From Candidatus Gastranaerophilales bacterium (GTDB taxonomy: Bacteria > Cyanobacteriota > Vampirovibrionia > Gastranaerophilales > Gastranaerophilaceae), in contig CALVEL010000001.1 in assembly GCA_944326565.1 (NCBI GenBank), positions 1 through 64,000 of the forward strand: a stretch of DNA of 64,000 bases. The letters are read 5' to 3'. The notes under the pieces were generated by a model that was given only the letters and a program-made list of their open reading frames with translations, searched no databases and was not told the origin of the DNA. Positions 18,486-27,754 of the stretch are shown here, piece after piece. Made by a program: the position numbers and the translations under genes. Positions within the stretch are counted from its first letter, which is position 1; every line of letters starts with the position of its first letter.

Positions 18486-18725
18486 ATGGAACAGATAATT
18501 AAAGTAGCATGGGATTTGAACGAAAATACAGATAACAGATATCAGTTGGTTTATGAAATTGCAGAATTGGCAAAAAAACTTGTAGATGAAAATCAAGCAA
18601 AAAAAGCTCATGATGACTTTGGGTTTGAAGAAAATCATGATACAGGATATTCAAAAGAAAATCCTGTAGAACATGCTATTATGGTTAAAGCTTCTGAGGC
18701 TGACGATAACAGATTGGTAGGTTAA
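18486..18725 (+). CDS. rpoZ: Probable RNA polymerase omega subunit
   Basis: 79 aa. NRYQLVYEIAELAKKL (~18-33) fits the omega consensus (N/SRY.LV..VA.RA), and the end NPVEHAIMVKASEADDNRL fits the .KPV..AI.E helix. Length agrees with cyanobacterial omega. Omega helps fold the beta-prime subunit. Start: GAGG 9 bp upstream. Single-gene unit closed by a terminator. The call rests on a short motif in a divergent protein. Confidence 0.6.
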   Translation: MEQIIKVAWDLNENTDNRYQLVYEIAELAKKLVDENQAKKAHDDFGFEENHDTGYSKENPVEHAIMVKASEADDNRLVG

Positions 18726-18735
18726 TAAAAGTTTT

Positions 18736-18773
18736 AATATGCACAAAAGTTTTATGCTTTTGTGCATATTTTT
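18736..18773 (+). terminator. Terminator after the omega gene
   Basis: A 14-bp stem (AATATGCACAAAAG with CTTTTGTGCATATT), 7-nt loop, then a T-run. Confidence 0.85.
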
Positions 18774-18799
18774 GTCTTAATATTTCGATTAGGGGTTTT

Positions 18800-19603
18800 A
18801 TGGAAAATACTTTAAAATATATAAAAGATAAAATCGGTGGATTTATACCTGAAATAGGTATTATTTTAGGTTCTGGATTAGGTGAATTTGCTGATGAAAA
18901 TTGTGATTATGCTATATCATATAACGATATCCCAAACTTTATAAAATCAACTGTGCAAGGACATAAAGGAAGGCTTGTATTTGCTGAAATTTCAGGCAAA
19001 AAAGTCGTTATGATGCAGGGGCGAAACCATTTTTATGAAGGTCATTCAATGCAGGAAATCACATACCCTATAAAAGTTATGAAAAAATTAGGGATAAAGA
19101 CGCTTATTCTTACAAACGCTGCCGGAGCTGTAAATGAGAGTTTCAAACCTTCAGATTTAATGTTTATTACAGATCATATAAACTTTATGGGCTCAAATCC
19201 GTTGATTGGACCTAATGATTTGCAATTCGGGCAGAGATTCCCTGATATGAGTGAAATTTATAAAAAAGATTTAATAGAAATTGCTGATAAATGTGCCAGA
19301 AAACTAGAAATAAGACCTCAACATGGTGTATATTTTGCTTCTTCAGGTCCGAGCTATGAAACGCCTGCAGAAATCAAAATGGCAAAAATTTTAGGGGCTG
19401 ATGCTGTAGGGATGTCTACTGTGCCTGAGGCTATTGTTGCAAATTACTGCGGGATTAGAGTTTTGGGCATAAGTTGTATTTCAAATGCTGCTGCCGGTGT
19501 AAAAGGTGCACAAAAACTGTCCCATGAAGAAGTTATTGAAACTACAAATGCCGCAAAAGCTGGTTTTAAAGCTCTTTTGAAAGAGATTATTCCAGCGGTT
19601 TAA
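18800..19603 (+). CDS. punA: Purine nucleoside phosphorylase (trimeric type)
   Basis: 267 aa. It splits purine nucleosides with phosphate to base and ribose 1-phosphate. Signatures: IILGSGLGEFAD near 22 (phosphate site), QGRNHFYEGH near 74, LTNAAGAVNESFKPSD near 107, SSGPSYETPAEI near 180 and GADAVGMSTVPEAI near 200. The size and NAAG/GMST motifs place it in the trimeric class. AGGGG lies upstream of the ATG. Its stop overlaps the stop of the convergent MazE-like gene. Confidence 0.95.
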   Translation: MENTLKYIKDKIGGFIPEIGIILGSGLGEFADENCDYAISYNDIPNFIKSTVQGHKGRLVFAEISGKKVVMMQGRNHFYEGHSMQEITYPIKVMKKLGIKTLILTNAAGAVNESFKPSDLMFITDHINFMGSNPLIGPNDLQFGQRFPDMSEIYKKDLIEIADKCARKLEIRPQHGVYFASSGPSYETPAEIKMAKILGADAVGMSTVPEAIVANYCGIRVLGISCISNAAAGVKGAQKLSHEEVIETTNAAKAGFKALLKEIIPAV

Positions 19604-19764
19604 TTATCGTATTTGTTATCTTCTGCTTTTTTAATCAATATAGATTTATCTTGGAATGTAATTTCGATATTATCTTTGGTTGGATTTATTTCCATATGTT
19701 CAAGCATGGTTTTCGTAAGTATTACACCCCAGCTGTTTCTGATTGTGATGAGAGATTTTTTCAT
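19600..19764 (-). CDS. MazE/AbrB-like DNA-binding protein, 54 aa
   Basis: The minus-strand ORF begins MKKSLITIRNSWGVILTK, followed by a helix, INPTKDNIEITF and SILIKKAED. The IxxxGNSWGV(I)xxPK layout (here RNSWGVILTK) and the final beta-strands are those of the swapped-hairpin AbrB/MazE domain of antitoxins and transition regulators. AAAGGA lies 6 bp upstream. No toxin gene is beside it; instead a broken XRE regulator faces away across a palindrome. It may be an orphan antitoxin or a small repressor. Its stop overlaps that of punA. Confidence 0.7.
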   Translation of the reverse strand: MKKSLITIRNSWGVILTKTMLEHMEINPTKDNIEITFQDKSILIKKAEDNKYDN

Positions 19765-19781
19765 TACTGTCCTTTAAGTGC

Positions 19782-19803
19782 TTATTTTGTACTTACAAAA
19801 TAA
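19782..19803. promoter_or_regulatory. 22-bp palindrome, candidate operator
   Basis: TTATTTTGTA and TACAAAATAA are perfect inverted 10-mers separated by CT. The palindrome lies in the 84-bp gap between the divergent AbrB-like and XRE genes and is well placed to be bound by either product as an autoregulatory operator. Confidence 0.6.
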
Positions 19804-19848
19804 TAACATATACCCTGTAGACTTTTGTTATAACAATTGGAGGTTTTT

Positions 19849-20072
19849 ATGCATAACTCAGAAATAATTAAAAAAATAGGTCAGAGATTAAAAAACGGCG
19901 ACTTGAGAAAAATATTTCAATAATAGATTTTGCCAAATTCTGTAATATGTCAATTAAAAGAGCAAAGAGAGTGGAAGGAGGTCTTGCAGTTTTGAAAATT
20001 TCAGATTTAGATAAATTTGCAAAATTTTTTAAAATCTCATTATCAGAGTTATTGCAATCAGTAGATTTTTAG
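19849..20072 (+). pseudogene. XRE-family HTH regulator with a single-base frameshift
   Basis: ATG 19849 has GGAGG 5 bp upstream and encodes MHNSEIIKKIGQRLK, then reaches a stop at 19921. Adding one A to the A6 run at 19890-19895 restores a 74-residue protein whose later part (SIIDFAKFCNMSIKRAKRVE, then KISDLDKFAKFFKISLSELL) is a good XRE helix-turn-helix. The break is therefore a one-base loss in a homopolymer. It may be a true pseudogene, an assembly error or a slippage switch. The intact ribosome site and downstream frame argue for a recent event. Confidence 0.75.
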
Positions 20073-20159
20073 AATTGTAAACTATCGTAAATTTTTTATA
20101 TACTCCCTCTTGCGAAAAAAATAAATTCAGTTGAAAATACATGTCGGGAAGGATTGAAA

Positions 20160-22907
20160 ATGTTAGTAGGAAAAATTCAACAAACGATACGACCAAAGTT
20201 TAAAGACAAAGGTGAGGTATCTCAAAATCAGGTGCCGTTAGTACAGTCGCCAAATTCCGAAAACATGTCCTCAATTTCAGGTTTAAATAAGAGTCCTTTA
20301 AAAACGAATTCAAAAGAGTTAGCTTTTAAAGGCTCTTTTTTTAGTTTGTATAAAGAAGTAAGTAAAGCTGATATTAATAAATTTTTGAATAGTATGGATG
20401 AACCGCTTGACGGTATGGTAAGACATCTTTATGATGCTGTTATTAAATCCAATCTGGTAAAGACAGAAGGTAATAATGTTATTGTTTCTAAAAAGACCAT
20501 TCCTACTCTTATCGGGAATGGTTTTTCAGATCCGTTCTTAAAATTTCCAGGTGATATCTTGAACGGTATCGTAGAAGGGCTCGGACATATAAAACCACTT
20601 GAGGCTTGGGCAGAAAAAACTCTTGAAAAGCCTTTATTTAAAAAAATAAGACAGCGCTCAAAAATTGATTATGAAGTCAATGCATTCCAAGGTTTAATTG
20701 ATTTCAGAAAAATGACACTCAAAGATGCATTGAAAAATGAAGCTCAAAAGCTTGGCGTAAAAGTTGAAGAGCTTACTGATGATGTAAAATTAAAAGTTGA
20801 GCAGGATGTTGATAAAAATATGCAATGGTATATTTTCCAACGTTCAATGAAACCTTTTGATTCAAAAGTCGGTAATTATGATACGAAACATGAACGAGCT
20901 TTGAATAGACTTGTGACAGGATTGCCTCCTGCGATTTTCTTGGCAAATGATGCATATAACTTGTCTCGTATGATGGATGATAATCCTAATGAAGCGAAAA
21001 AAGAAAAACGCATCAGATTCAGACAAGAGACTTCAAGAATTTTGATGAGCGGTTATCTAACCCTTATTACTATGGGTGCATTAAATAAGCTTATCAATAA
21101 TTCAAAGATAGGCATAATGGCAATGACAGGAACTACGGTATTGTTTACTGAAATGTATTCTCGTTTACGTAACGGTAAATATATTACAAGATTGACTCCG
21201 GAGCAGGCAAGACAAATTAATGAGAAAAATCACGCTCCAGAAGCTGAAATAAAACCAGAAAAACTAAGTTTCAAATCAAATTCTGATAACAAAAACAGCA
21301 GTAAAGAAAAAACACAAAAACCTCTGCTTTCATTTGACACTCTTTTGAAAGCAAGTATAGCATCAGTTGCGATAGGATTTTCAATCAAAGGTCTAAGAAA
21401 AATTCCTCGTATAGATGCTGCTTTTGATTCTGTATTTAAACCATTTAAAAATCTATATAAAAACCTTTCTGAAATTTCAGATTATAAAGTATCACAAAAA
21501 CAAATAGATGAAGTTGCTGATGCTCTAATAGAGCAGGGCTACCAAACCAGAGGAAGTCAGTACAGACAAGTTGCAATCCGCTCAAGAGAATTGGTTGTAG
21601 AAAAAGTAATTAATGAATTAAACAAAACGTCTGATATTAAAGCAATTGATAGGTTTATAGAAACATTAAATAAAACTGATGTTCACTCTGATGTTATTAA
21701 AAAGAATTTCAATTCATTGCTTGGAGTATTAGATAAAAATAACTATCAGGAACTTGTCTCAAAATATCAATATAAAACAGTATCCGGTATTAAAAAAGAT
21801 AATGAATTAAAAACAGAGCTTTTAAAAATAAAAACCGAATTACAAAAATCAGGAAAAGAAAATGCAGATTTGGTTGATAAAATCACTAAAAACGGATTAA
21901 ATAAAATAATTGATAATGATTTTTACTCACAAATAAAAACAGCTCTTGAAGGCGCTGGCGATAAGAGTGGAAAGTTATTTAAAAATTATTCTGATGCAGT
22001 TGAAGGGTTTGTAAATTTTGGAGTTCGTGATAAGAAAGTAAAACCTTTAGTAAACTTCGTGATAACACCATTTTCATTTATGTGGAGCATAGTTAAGTTT
22101 CCATATAAAATAGCGAATGGTGTGGTTGAATTATTTATGAAAAAAGCTCCAAAATCTTCAAAATCAATAGATGAATTGAATATGGAAGCTGTATCAAAGA
22201 GTTTTGATAAAATATATGAGCAAGTTGGCAAATACAGGAAAGCTCTTGCTAGTACAACAGATCCTAGTGTACGTGAAAAATATTGTAAAAAGTTCAGAGA
22301 TTTTGTAATGGATAATACACTTAAAGCTTTCAATGTAAATACAATGTCAAATCTGTCCAATAGTGATCTTTCAAATCTCGCTAAAACAGCTGCAACTGCT
22401 GCAACAATTTGGTTCTTGATGACAGATAACTACAATATGGTTATGCTGAAGTCAAACGGTAACGATGTAGAAGGTGCAGAGACAAAATTCAAAGAAAGAT
22501 TTGTACAAGAAGGCTCAAGATTGTTCTATCAGACTTTGTTAATTGATTTGTTTAATAAAACATTCCAAAAACAATATAATAGTTCTTTATTGGGAATGAG
22601 TTGGATTTCATTAACAAATACGACAATTGGTGAATGGCTGACAAGAAAATCCGTAGGTGTTCCTATTGGAATGCATACAAGAGAAGAGTTGTTAAAATTT
22701 GAAGAAGAACAAAACAATGCAACAGGATTTAAAAAGGAATATTATCAGTTTATGAAACGTTTGACAGGAAAACGTTCAATCCAGTCCTACAATGTAAATA
22801 AGGATAAAAAAGATGATATTCCTGTTCAAACAAGTTCATCTTTGCCACAAAAATCTGATTTGAATTTTACAAACAGCAAAACTTTTGGTAAGATGATTAA
22901 AGGATAG
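20160..22907 (+). CDS. Large uncharacterised protein, 915 aa
   Basis: Start ATG 20160, placed by GGAAGGA 6 bp upstream; a TTG at 20154 is too close to that site. The N-terminal ~60 residues are low-complexity and end in ELAFKGSFFS, a short aromatic-Gly motif also seen in variant form in two other proteins here (LSFGA at 22962, INFTA at 29364). Hydrophobic stretches occur near 295-335 (GYLTLITMGALNKL) and 395-415, so membrane association is possible, with no classical signal peptide. Lys-rich helices fill ~420-620. I recognise no domain. Its position before another protein with the same motif suggests a lineage-specific family. Confidence 0.7.
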   Translation: MLVGKIQQTIRPKFKDKGEVSQNQVPLVQSPNSENMSSISGLNKSPLKTNSKELAFKGSFFSLYKEVSKADINKFLNSMDEPLDGMVRHLYDAVIKSNLVKTEGNNVIVSKKTIPTLIGNGFSDPFLKFPGDILNGIVEGLGHIKPLEAWAEKTLEKPLFKKIRQRSKIDYEVNAFQGLIDFRKMTLKDALKNEAQKLGVKVEELTDDVKLKVEQDVDKNMQWYIFQRSMKPFDSKVGNYDTKHERALNRLVTGLPPAIFLANDAYNLSRMMDDNPNEAKKEKRIRFRQETSRILMSGYLTLITMGALNKLINNSKIGIMAMTGTTVLFTEMYSRLRNGKYITRLTPEQARQINEKNHAPEAEIKPEKLSFKSNSDNKNSSKEKTQKPLLSFDTLLKASIASVAIGFSIKGLRKIPRIDAAFDSVFKPFKNLYKNLSEISDYKVSQKQIDEVADALIEQGYQTRGSQYRQVAIRSRELVVEKVINELNKTSDIKAIDRFIETLNKTDVHSDVIKKNFNSLLGVLDKNNYQELVSKYQYKTVSGIKKDNELKTELLKIKTELQKSGKENADLVDKITKNGLNKIIDNDFYSQIKTALEGAGDKSGKLFKNYSDAVEGFVNFGVRDKKVKPLVNFVITPFSFMWSIVKFPYKIANGVVELFMKKAPKSSKSIDELNMEAVSKSFDKIYEQVGKYRKALASTTDPSVREKYCKKFRDFVMDNTLKAFNVNTMSNLSNSDLSNLAKTAATAATIWFLMTDNYNMVMLKSNGNDVEGAETKFKERFVQEGSRLFYQTLLIDLFNKTFQKQYNSSLLGMSWISLTNTTIGEWLTRKSVGVPIGMHTREELLKFEEEQNNATGFKKEYYQFMKRLTGKRSIQSYNVNKDKKDDIPVQTSSSLPQKSDLNFTNSKTFGKMIKG

Positions 22908-22961
22908 TATATCAAATTTTGCAGAAAATATTTCTGTAGGTGAAAATTCGATTTTTAGTTT

Positions 22962-23603
22962 ATGAAAGTTGAAAATATAAAAAATTGTCATTCGGCTTCT
23001 TTAAGCTTTGGTGCGTTAAAAGTTGCTAAAATACGTTCAATACAATCAAATAGTGAGGATGTTTTTATCTATGCCCTGCAAAAAGATAAAGATGCTCATT
23101 TTTGTAAAAGTTTGATGTGTGATTTATTAAATTCCGATAATTCTCGAATGCAGGTAGCAGTACCTTCTATTAAAGCTTTTATAAAAGGTGCTTTTGCATC
23201 AATTGCGAATTCAGATTCAAGTGCAATAGCAGTCAAAGATGGTTTGCCGTTTGGTCTTCTTTCAGCTAAAGTCCATCCTTCAGGTAAAAATGTTCATTTA
23301 TCATATATTGCAACATGGAAGACACCTGATTTTAAAAAAGTTAAAAAAGGTGGAAGTATGATTATGACTTATTTTTTTAATAAGTTCAAAAGTAAAGATA
23401 AAATTAATCTAATCCCAGCTTTTAACTCAGATTGCTTTTATTACCGTTTTGGTTTTGATTATGAAGATGAATATGAAATGACTAATATGTTTATTTCTTC
23501 AGAAAAAATCAAACACCAATTAAAGCATTTATCTGAAAAATTTGATTATAAAGATTTAAAAGATGAAAAAACTGTAGATTTATCTGAAATAATTAAATTG
23601 TAA
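22962..23603 (+). CDS. Possible GNAT-type N-acetyltransferase
   Basis: 213 aa. After an N-terminal tag (NCHSASLSFGALKV) the protein reads like a GNAT fold: an early helix pair (~35-60), a beta-strand AIAVKDGLPFGLLSAKVH, a central strand VHLSYIATW, a helix after KKGGSMIMTYFF and a final NSDCFYYRFGFDYEDEYEM, which resembles the family ending .FYe.lGF. The acetyl-CoA loop is not a clean Q/RxxGxG/A. No ribosome site is obvious. Its 3' end overlaps the small convergent gene by 58 bp. Confidence in the fold is moderate. Confidence 0.5.
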   Translation: MKVENIKNCHSASLSFGALKVAKIRSIQSNSEDVFIYALQKDKDAHFCKSLMCDLLNSDNSRMQVAVPSIKAFIKGAFASIANSDSSAIAVKDGLPFGLLSAKVHPSGKNVHLSYIATWKTPDFKKVKKGGSMIMTYFFNKFKSKDKINLIPAFNSDCFYYRFGFDYEDEYEMTNMFISSEKIKHQLKHLSEKFDYKDLKDEKTVDLSEIIKL

Positions 23604-23782
23604 GAGCTTTTCTTTTGTATTATTCGGTCTCCATAGTTGTTGAAAGCCCAAAATGCTCCAACTGCAACAGCTATTATAAAGATTATTATGAAAATAATTT
23701 TAGTAACTATTTTCAAAATTTTTCCTATGATAATAATAGCTATTATTATTGCAAGTCCGATAAGTAAAATTGTTAAATCCAT
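23546..23782 (-). CDS. Small hydrophobic membrane protein
   Basis: 78 aa. Residues 1-50 are almost wholly Ile/Leu/Val, consistent with two membrane helices (ILLIGLAIIIAIIIIGKILK and a second run to VGAFWAF), then a short polar tail. It starts 3 bp past the plsY stop with GTGAG upstream, so it is probably translated with plsY. Its 3' end overlaps 22962-23603 on the other strand. Function unknown. Confidence 0.5.
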   Translation of the reverse strand: MDLTILLIGLAIIIAIIIIGKILKIVTKIIFIIIFIIAVAVGAFWAFNNYGDRIIQKKSSYNLIISDKSTVFSSFKSL

Positions 23783-23785
23783 ATG

Positions 23786-24391
23786 TTATCTCACTTTGTT
23801 TTCTTCACCTTTTATTAACCTTTGAATGTTAGAGCGATGAAGGTAAATAATATATATAGCTCCTAGTGCGCAATAAACAATATACGCAACAGGTTGATTA
23901 AATAAATACATCAAAACCGGGGAAATCGCAAGTGCAATGATTGATCCTAATGATACATATTTGGAAGTATATGTAATAATTCCCCATATAGCTGCAATTA
24001 TAAGTCCAACTACCCAGTTTAACGCCAGAATTGTGCCTACGCCTGAGGCTACAGATTTACCGCCTGTAAATTTAAGAAATATTGACTTGCTGTGACCTAA
24101 AATTACGGCAATTGCAGCTAATACAGGCAAAAGACCGATTTCTGTAAAAGTGGTAGCGAAAAGTTTTGCTAATATAACAGGTAGAGCACCTTTTAATGCA
24201 TCAAGAAGCAGAGTTATGAAAAACCACTTTTTCCCCATAACTCTTTTTACATTTGTCGCTCCGGTAGATCCAGAGCCAATAGTTCTTATATCTTGACCTG
24301 TTGCGAGTTTTACGATTATATATCCTGTCGGAATTGAGCCTATAAGATAAGCACCTAATATTACTGCGATTATTTCTAAATACATTTCCAT
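23786..24391 (-). CDS. plsY: Glycerol-3-phosphate acyltransferase PlsY
   Basis: 201 aa from ATG 24391, placed by AAAGGAG 7 bp upstream; the longer frame adds only a basic leader. Integral inner-membrane enzyme that transfers acyl from acyl-phosphate to glycerol 3-phosphate, the first step of phospholipid synthesis. Family motifs: YLIGSIPTGY near 15, GSGSTGATNVKRVMG near 40, LGHSKSIFLKFTGGKSVASG near 96 and a final YLHRSNIQRLIKGEE. About five membrane segments. Confidence 0.95.
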   Translation of the reverse strand: MEMYLEIIAVILGAYLIGSIPTGYIIVKLATGQDIRTIGSGSTGATNVKRVMGKKWFFITLLLDALKGALPVILAKLFATTFTEIGLLPVLAAIAVILGHSKSIFLKFTGGKSVASGVGTILALNWVVGLIIAAIWGIITYTSKYVSLGSIIALAISPVLMYLFNQPVAYIVYCALGAIYIIYLHRSNIQRLIKGEENKVR

Positions 24392-24528
24392 AAGAATTCT
24401 CCTTTGTTTTTTAATTTTATCATAATGCAAAAAAAATAGCATCTTGTTAAAATTACTTTAAAAGATTGATTTAAAGGGGGCTGTATGATAATATTATATT
24501 AAAAGATTATCTAAAGAATGAGAGAGTT

Positions 24529-25200
24529 ATGAATAATAAAAGATTAATAACAATAGGTATAATTATAGTAGCATTATCAGTAGTTGGAAAACTTTTCTGG
24601 TCAGCTCTTTCAAGAGTAAAGGTTGATGATTTTACGCCTGCTGCTGTAATATTTTTGGTTGATTCATCAGCTTCAAATCAAAAAGCTCTCGATGACCAGA
24701 AAAAAACATTGAGACAGATTTGCAATTTGCTTGATCCTGAAGATCAGGTAAAAATATTACGTGTCTCAGAAGATGCTTATTTGATTTATGAAGGAACTCC
24801 TTTTAACGGATCTGGAATTACAAAAGCTCTGGATGCATTTACGGCATACGATAGCAGCGATTATGGGACTGCATATGGTGTAGCTTTGAAAAAAGGGTTT
24901 AATCATGCCCTTGCTATGCAAAAAGAAGGTTATAGACCTGCAATTGTGGTGCTTGGTGATTTGGAAAATGAGGGGGCAATTGAAAAGCAAATTAATTGGG
25001 AATTGTTGCCTAAAAATGTAGAAAATGCAAAGCAATATATGCCAGGGCTTGCAATGATGTTTTTATATGCACATCCTGAAAAGCTTGATATGGTAAAAGA
25101 AAAATTGAATCCTGTTTTGGGTGAAAAGCAGTTGATAGTTTCTCCAGAACAAAATACTGATAAAGCAATAAGACAATTTATTCATGCTTTAGGCAGATAA
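24529..25200 (+). CDS. Membrane-anchored vWA-domain protein
   Basis: 223 aa. One N-terminal helix (LITIGIIIVALSVVGKLFW) anchors a von Willebrand A fold. The MIDAS metal site reads FLVDSSAS (DxSxS) near 42-50, a Thr lies in DYGTAYG near 113 and an Asp in VVLGDLENEG near 146. It starts a five-gene same-strand group with an FHA-like membrane protein and TonB-C-like proteins. vWA domains make metal-dependent protein contacts, so it probably acts in a membrane complex with its neighbours; the complex is not one I recognise. Confidence 0.75.
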   Translation: MNNKRLITIGIIIVALSVVGKLFWSALSRVKVDDFTPAAVIFLVDSSASNQKALDDQKKTLRQICNLLDPEDQVKILRVSEDAYLIYEGTPFNGSGITKALDAFTAYDSSDYGTAYGVALKKGFNHALAMQKEGYRPAIVVLGDLENEGAIEKQINWELLPKNVENAKQYMPGLAMMFLYAHPEKLDMVKEKLNPVLGEKQLIVSPEQNTDKAIRQFIHALGR

Positions 25201-25234
25201 TAAAATTATTACGTAAAAATATGAGGAAAATTTT

Positions 25235-26845
25235 ATGACAATTGTTATATCATCTTCTAAACTTGAAAAAGTATTTGATGAAAAAGATGTAATTAATATA
25301 GGTACAAACCCTAACTGCGATTTTATATTGGAGTTAGATTTTGATCTTTTATTAACACTTCAATATGACAAAAACGAAAATAAATGTGTATTAATAAATA
25401 CTTTCCATAACGAAAAAGTTCTGTTTAAAGGGCAGCCGATTAAAAAAGTAGAAATTGGTAATATATGTAAAATAATGTTTGCAGGAAGTGCAGAATTTTT
25501 AAATATAAAAATTCTCGATAATGTACCAGTAAAAAAGACAGTCTCTACTATTGCAAGAGAAGATTTGACAGAAGATGATATGAAAAAATTATACGGAAAT
25601 GATCCTAATGCCGTTACGAGACTAAAACTTGAAAAACAAAAAGCTGATATAGAAGGAATGCGAGTCTCTATTATAAAACAAGTTGCATTTCAAATAAATG
25701 ATTTAAAAAATAAAATAGGCTCAAATACACGAACTAATATATTTTTGCATTTTGCAATGGCCATAAGTTCTATATTATGTTCATTTGGTCTTGCAAATTA
25801 TCTTATGGGGCTATCAATAAAAGAATCTTCAAATTATCTTCACATGCCGACAAATATAAAAGTTTGGGTTGCCTATTCAATACTTGTATTTGGTGCGGCT
25901 TTATTGTTAAAACAAGGTGTGTATTTGTTTTTACAAAGTTCAAATGACAAAAATGTTTCCCCAACAGCTCGATTTGCGCAAGGTTTTATGGTTGTGCTGG
26001 CTTTGATATTTATGCTTGGGATATATGTCGTTAACTTGGTATATTACATGAATTTAAATGACTTTTTGACATTTGCGGTGTTTATCTCATTATTTTTCTC
26101 AGGACTTTTGACAGCACTATCTCTTGGGTGCGGATATTTTAAACATACATCCGGCGAATGGGCTATAACACTTAATAAGTACGAGTATCGAGAGGATTTT
26201 GAAGCAGTTCTAAAATCTTACAGACAATGGATTGAGAGATATGTAAACAGTTTTTCAAAAACTAAAATTCAAAATATCAAAGACAGAATATTTAATTTAC
26301 AATTAAAATCAATCGGAGAGGTAGTAATTGGTATATTAACGGCTCCATTTTTGGCGTACGGTGTATCAAATACTCTTGCTATGTGTTTTCCTGAAGCTGC
26401 CGGTTGGGTAAGAATTTCAGGTTTGCGATTCTCTCCTATATTTTTAGTGCTTGCAACTTTCTTGATTATATTTGCATTTTTCTCATTTGTTGCTGCTTTT
26501 ACTGCAACCAAAAAAATACAGGCTTCTCAAGTAATTAAACAGGATGGGTTTAGTGATTATAGACAGCATGGTGTAAGTATTTTCGGACTTGAAGGTACAA
26601 GAAAGTTGGAATCAGATAGAAGAAGGTCTTTATTTATCGGATGTTCAATTATATTTATAGAATTTACAATGAATATATCATACTTTGCTACAGAAATAGG
26701 TGGTGATTTGCAAGGACTTTTCTTGAGTTTTGTTGCAGCTCTGGTCCCTACTGCACTATTAATTGCAGAAACATTTATGCTTTCTCAGACAATGTTTGAT
26801 ATCTATGCAAGTGATGAATTAATTGCAAAGCTTGATAAAGATTAG
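25235..26845 (+). CDS. FHA-like N-domain plus eight-helix membrane protein
   Basis: 536 aa. Residues ~1-95 look like a divergent FHA domain (DVINIGTNPNCDFIL, then beta-strands with LINTFHNEKVLF), though the usual GRxxxxS..H set is incomplete. A charged linker (~100-165) follows. About eight membrane segments come after, four at ~166-300 and four at ~360-530, separated by a cytoplasmic-looking ~60-residue region (EYREDFEAVLKSYRQWIERY). No catalytic motif is known to me. Gaps of 34 and 12 bp to the neighbours indicate an operon. It may be the membrane core of an undescribed complex. Confidence 0.65.
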   Translation: MTIVISSSKLEKVFDEKDVINIGTNPNCDFILELDFDLLLTLQYDKNENKCVLINTFHNEKVLFKGQPIKKVEIGNICKIMFAGSAEFLNIKILDNVPVKKTVSTIAREDLTEDDMKKLYGNDPNAVTRLKLEKQKADIEGMRVSIIKQVAFQINDLKNKIGSNTRTNIFLHFAMAISSILCSFGLANYLMGLSIKESSNYLHMPTNIKVWVAYSILVFGAALLLKQGVYLFLQSSNDKNVSPTARFAQGFMVVLALIFMLGIYVVNLVYYMNLNDFLTFAVFISLFFSGLLTALSLGCGYFKHTSGEWAITLNKYEYREDFEAVLKSYRQWIERYVNSFSKTKIQNIKDRIFNLQLKSIGEVVIGILTAPFLAYGVSNTLAMCFPEAAGWVRISGLRFSPIFLVLATFLIIFAFFSFVAAFTATKKIQASQVIKQDGFSDYRQHGVSIFGLEGTRKLESDRRRSLFIGCSIIFIEFTMNISYFATEIGGDLQGLFLSFVAALVPTALLIAETFMLSQTMFDIYASDELIAKLDKD

Positions 26846-26857
26846 AAATGATATAAA

Positions 26858-27754
26858 ATGAAACGTTTAAAAGGTTTTATTATATTCTTATATATATTTT
26901 TAACTGTGCTTGTATTGATAATTCAGCCAGCGATGCACAAGCCTGTCACACTTGAAAATATGAACTTTAAAATAAGAGATCAGTTGATGAATCCACAAAA
27001 AAGGATTGTGTCTGATTTCGAAGTGAAAGTTAAATTCTCAAGAGCTAATAAAACTATAGCTAAAGCTGGGGACAAAACCATTCATATTAAGCCTGATGAT
27101 GATAAACAAATTTCATTTGATGTCAATTCAGGAACACAGTTAAGTCAATCAAATGCTGATTTCGAAGATAATTCTTTTATGACAAATTCAGATTTGGAAA
27201 TGGATATTTCAGCAAATAATAATACCTATCAGGAAGAAAATATAAATTTTTCTGATCAGGAAATGTTATTTACTGAACAAGATTTAAGAATTGCTGATTT
27301 GGAGCGTCCTAGTGTAGAAAAGAATGTAAACCTTGAAATTCCTGAAGATAATATAAAGTTAAATGATAGTGACGAGGTTGGAAATCGGAGATTTAAAGCT
27401 TCTAAAGAGGAAGTTATAGCCTGGAATGCTTGGAGAAGTAATTTGCAAAACAGAATAATGGATGAATCTGCTATTGAAGCTCCGGTCGGAACTTTAATAT
27501 TATTTAGTTTTGATGTATCTTCATCAGGGCATATTACAAATTTAACTTATACTTGCTCTAATAAAAATTTTGCATCAAGAGCAAGAGCAGATATGATTGA
27601 TATATTGAAGCGTTTAGAAGGAGATAGTATACTTGCATTTCCTGTAAATTCTCAAAGAAAAAAAGTAAGATTTAAAGGAGGCTTTTTATTGGATTATACA
27701 ACTCAATATTCTTCTCCTGCTGATTATTCGGATTATGAAAGGGTAAAATTATGA
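26858..27754 (+). CDS. TonB-C-like protein with N-terminal anchor
   Basis: 298 aa. A membrane anchor at ~5-25 (GFIIFLYIFLTVLVLIIQPA) is followed by a long acidic, Asn-rich linker (~60-180). The C-terminal domain (~185-290) reads AWNAWRSNLQNRIMD, GTLILFSFDVSSSGHI and ends FKGGFLLDY, the alternating pattern of TonB/TolA C-terminal domains. No Pro-rich linker and no ExbB/ExbD neighbours. It probably spans the periplasm, linking the inner-membrane partners to a wall or outer-membrane target. Its stop overlaps the next start (ATGA). Confidence 0.65.
   Translation: MKRLKGFIIFLYIFLTVLVLIIQPAMHKPVTLENMNFKIRDQLMNPQKRIVSDFEVKVKFSRANKTIAKAGDKTIHIKPDDDKQISFDVNSGTQLSQSNADFEDNSFMTNSDLEMDISANNNTYQEENINFSDQEMLFTEQDLRIADLERPSVEKNVNLEIPEDNIKLNDSDEVGNRRFKASKEEVIAWNAWRSNLQNRIMDESAIEAPVGTLILFSFDVSSSGHITNLTYTCSNKNFASRARADMIDILKRLEGDSILAFPVNSQRKKVRFKGGFLLDYTTQYSSPADYSDYERVKL

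Noticed and set aside
19600-20072. Complete toxin-antitoxin module
   Set aside because: No toxin gene such as MazF is present; only an AbrB-like gene and a broken XRE regulator.
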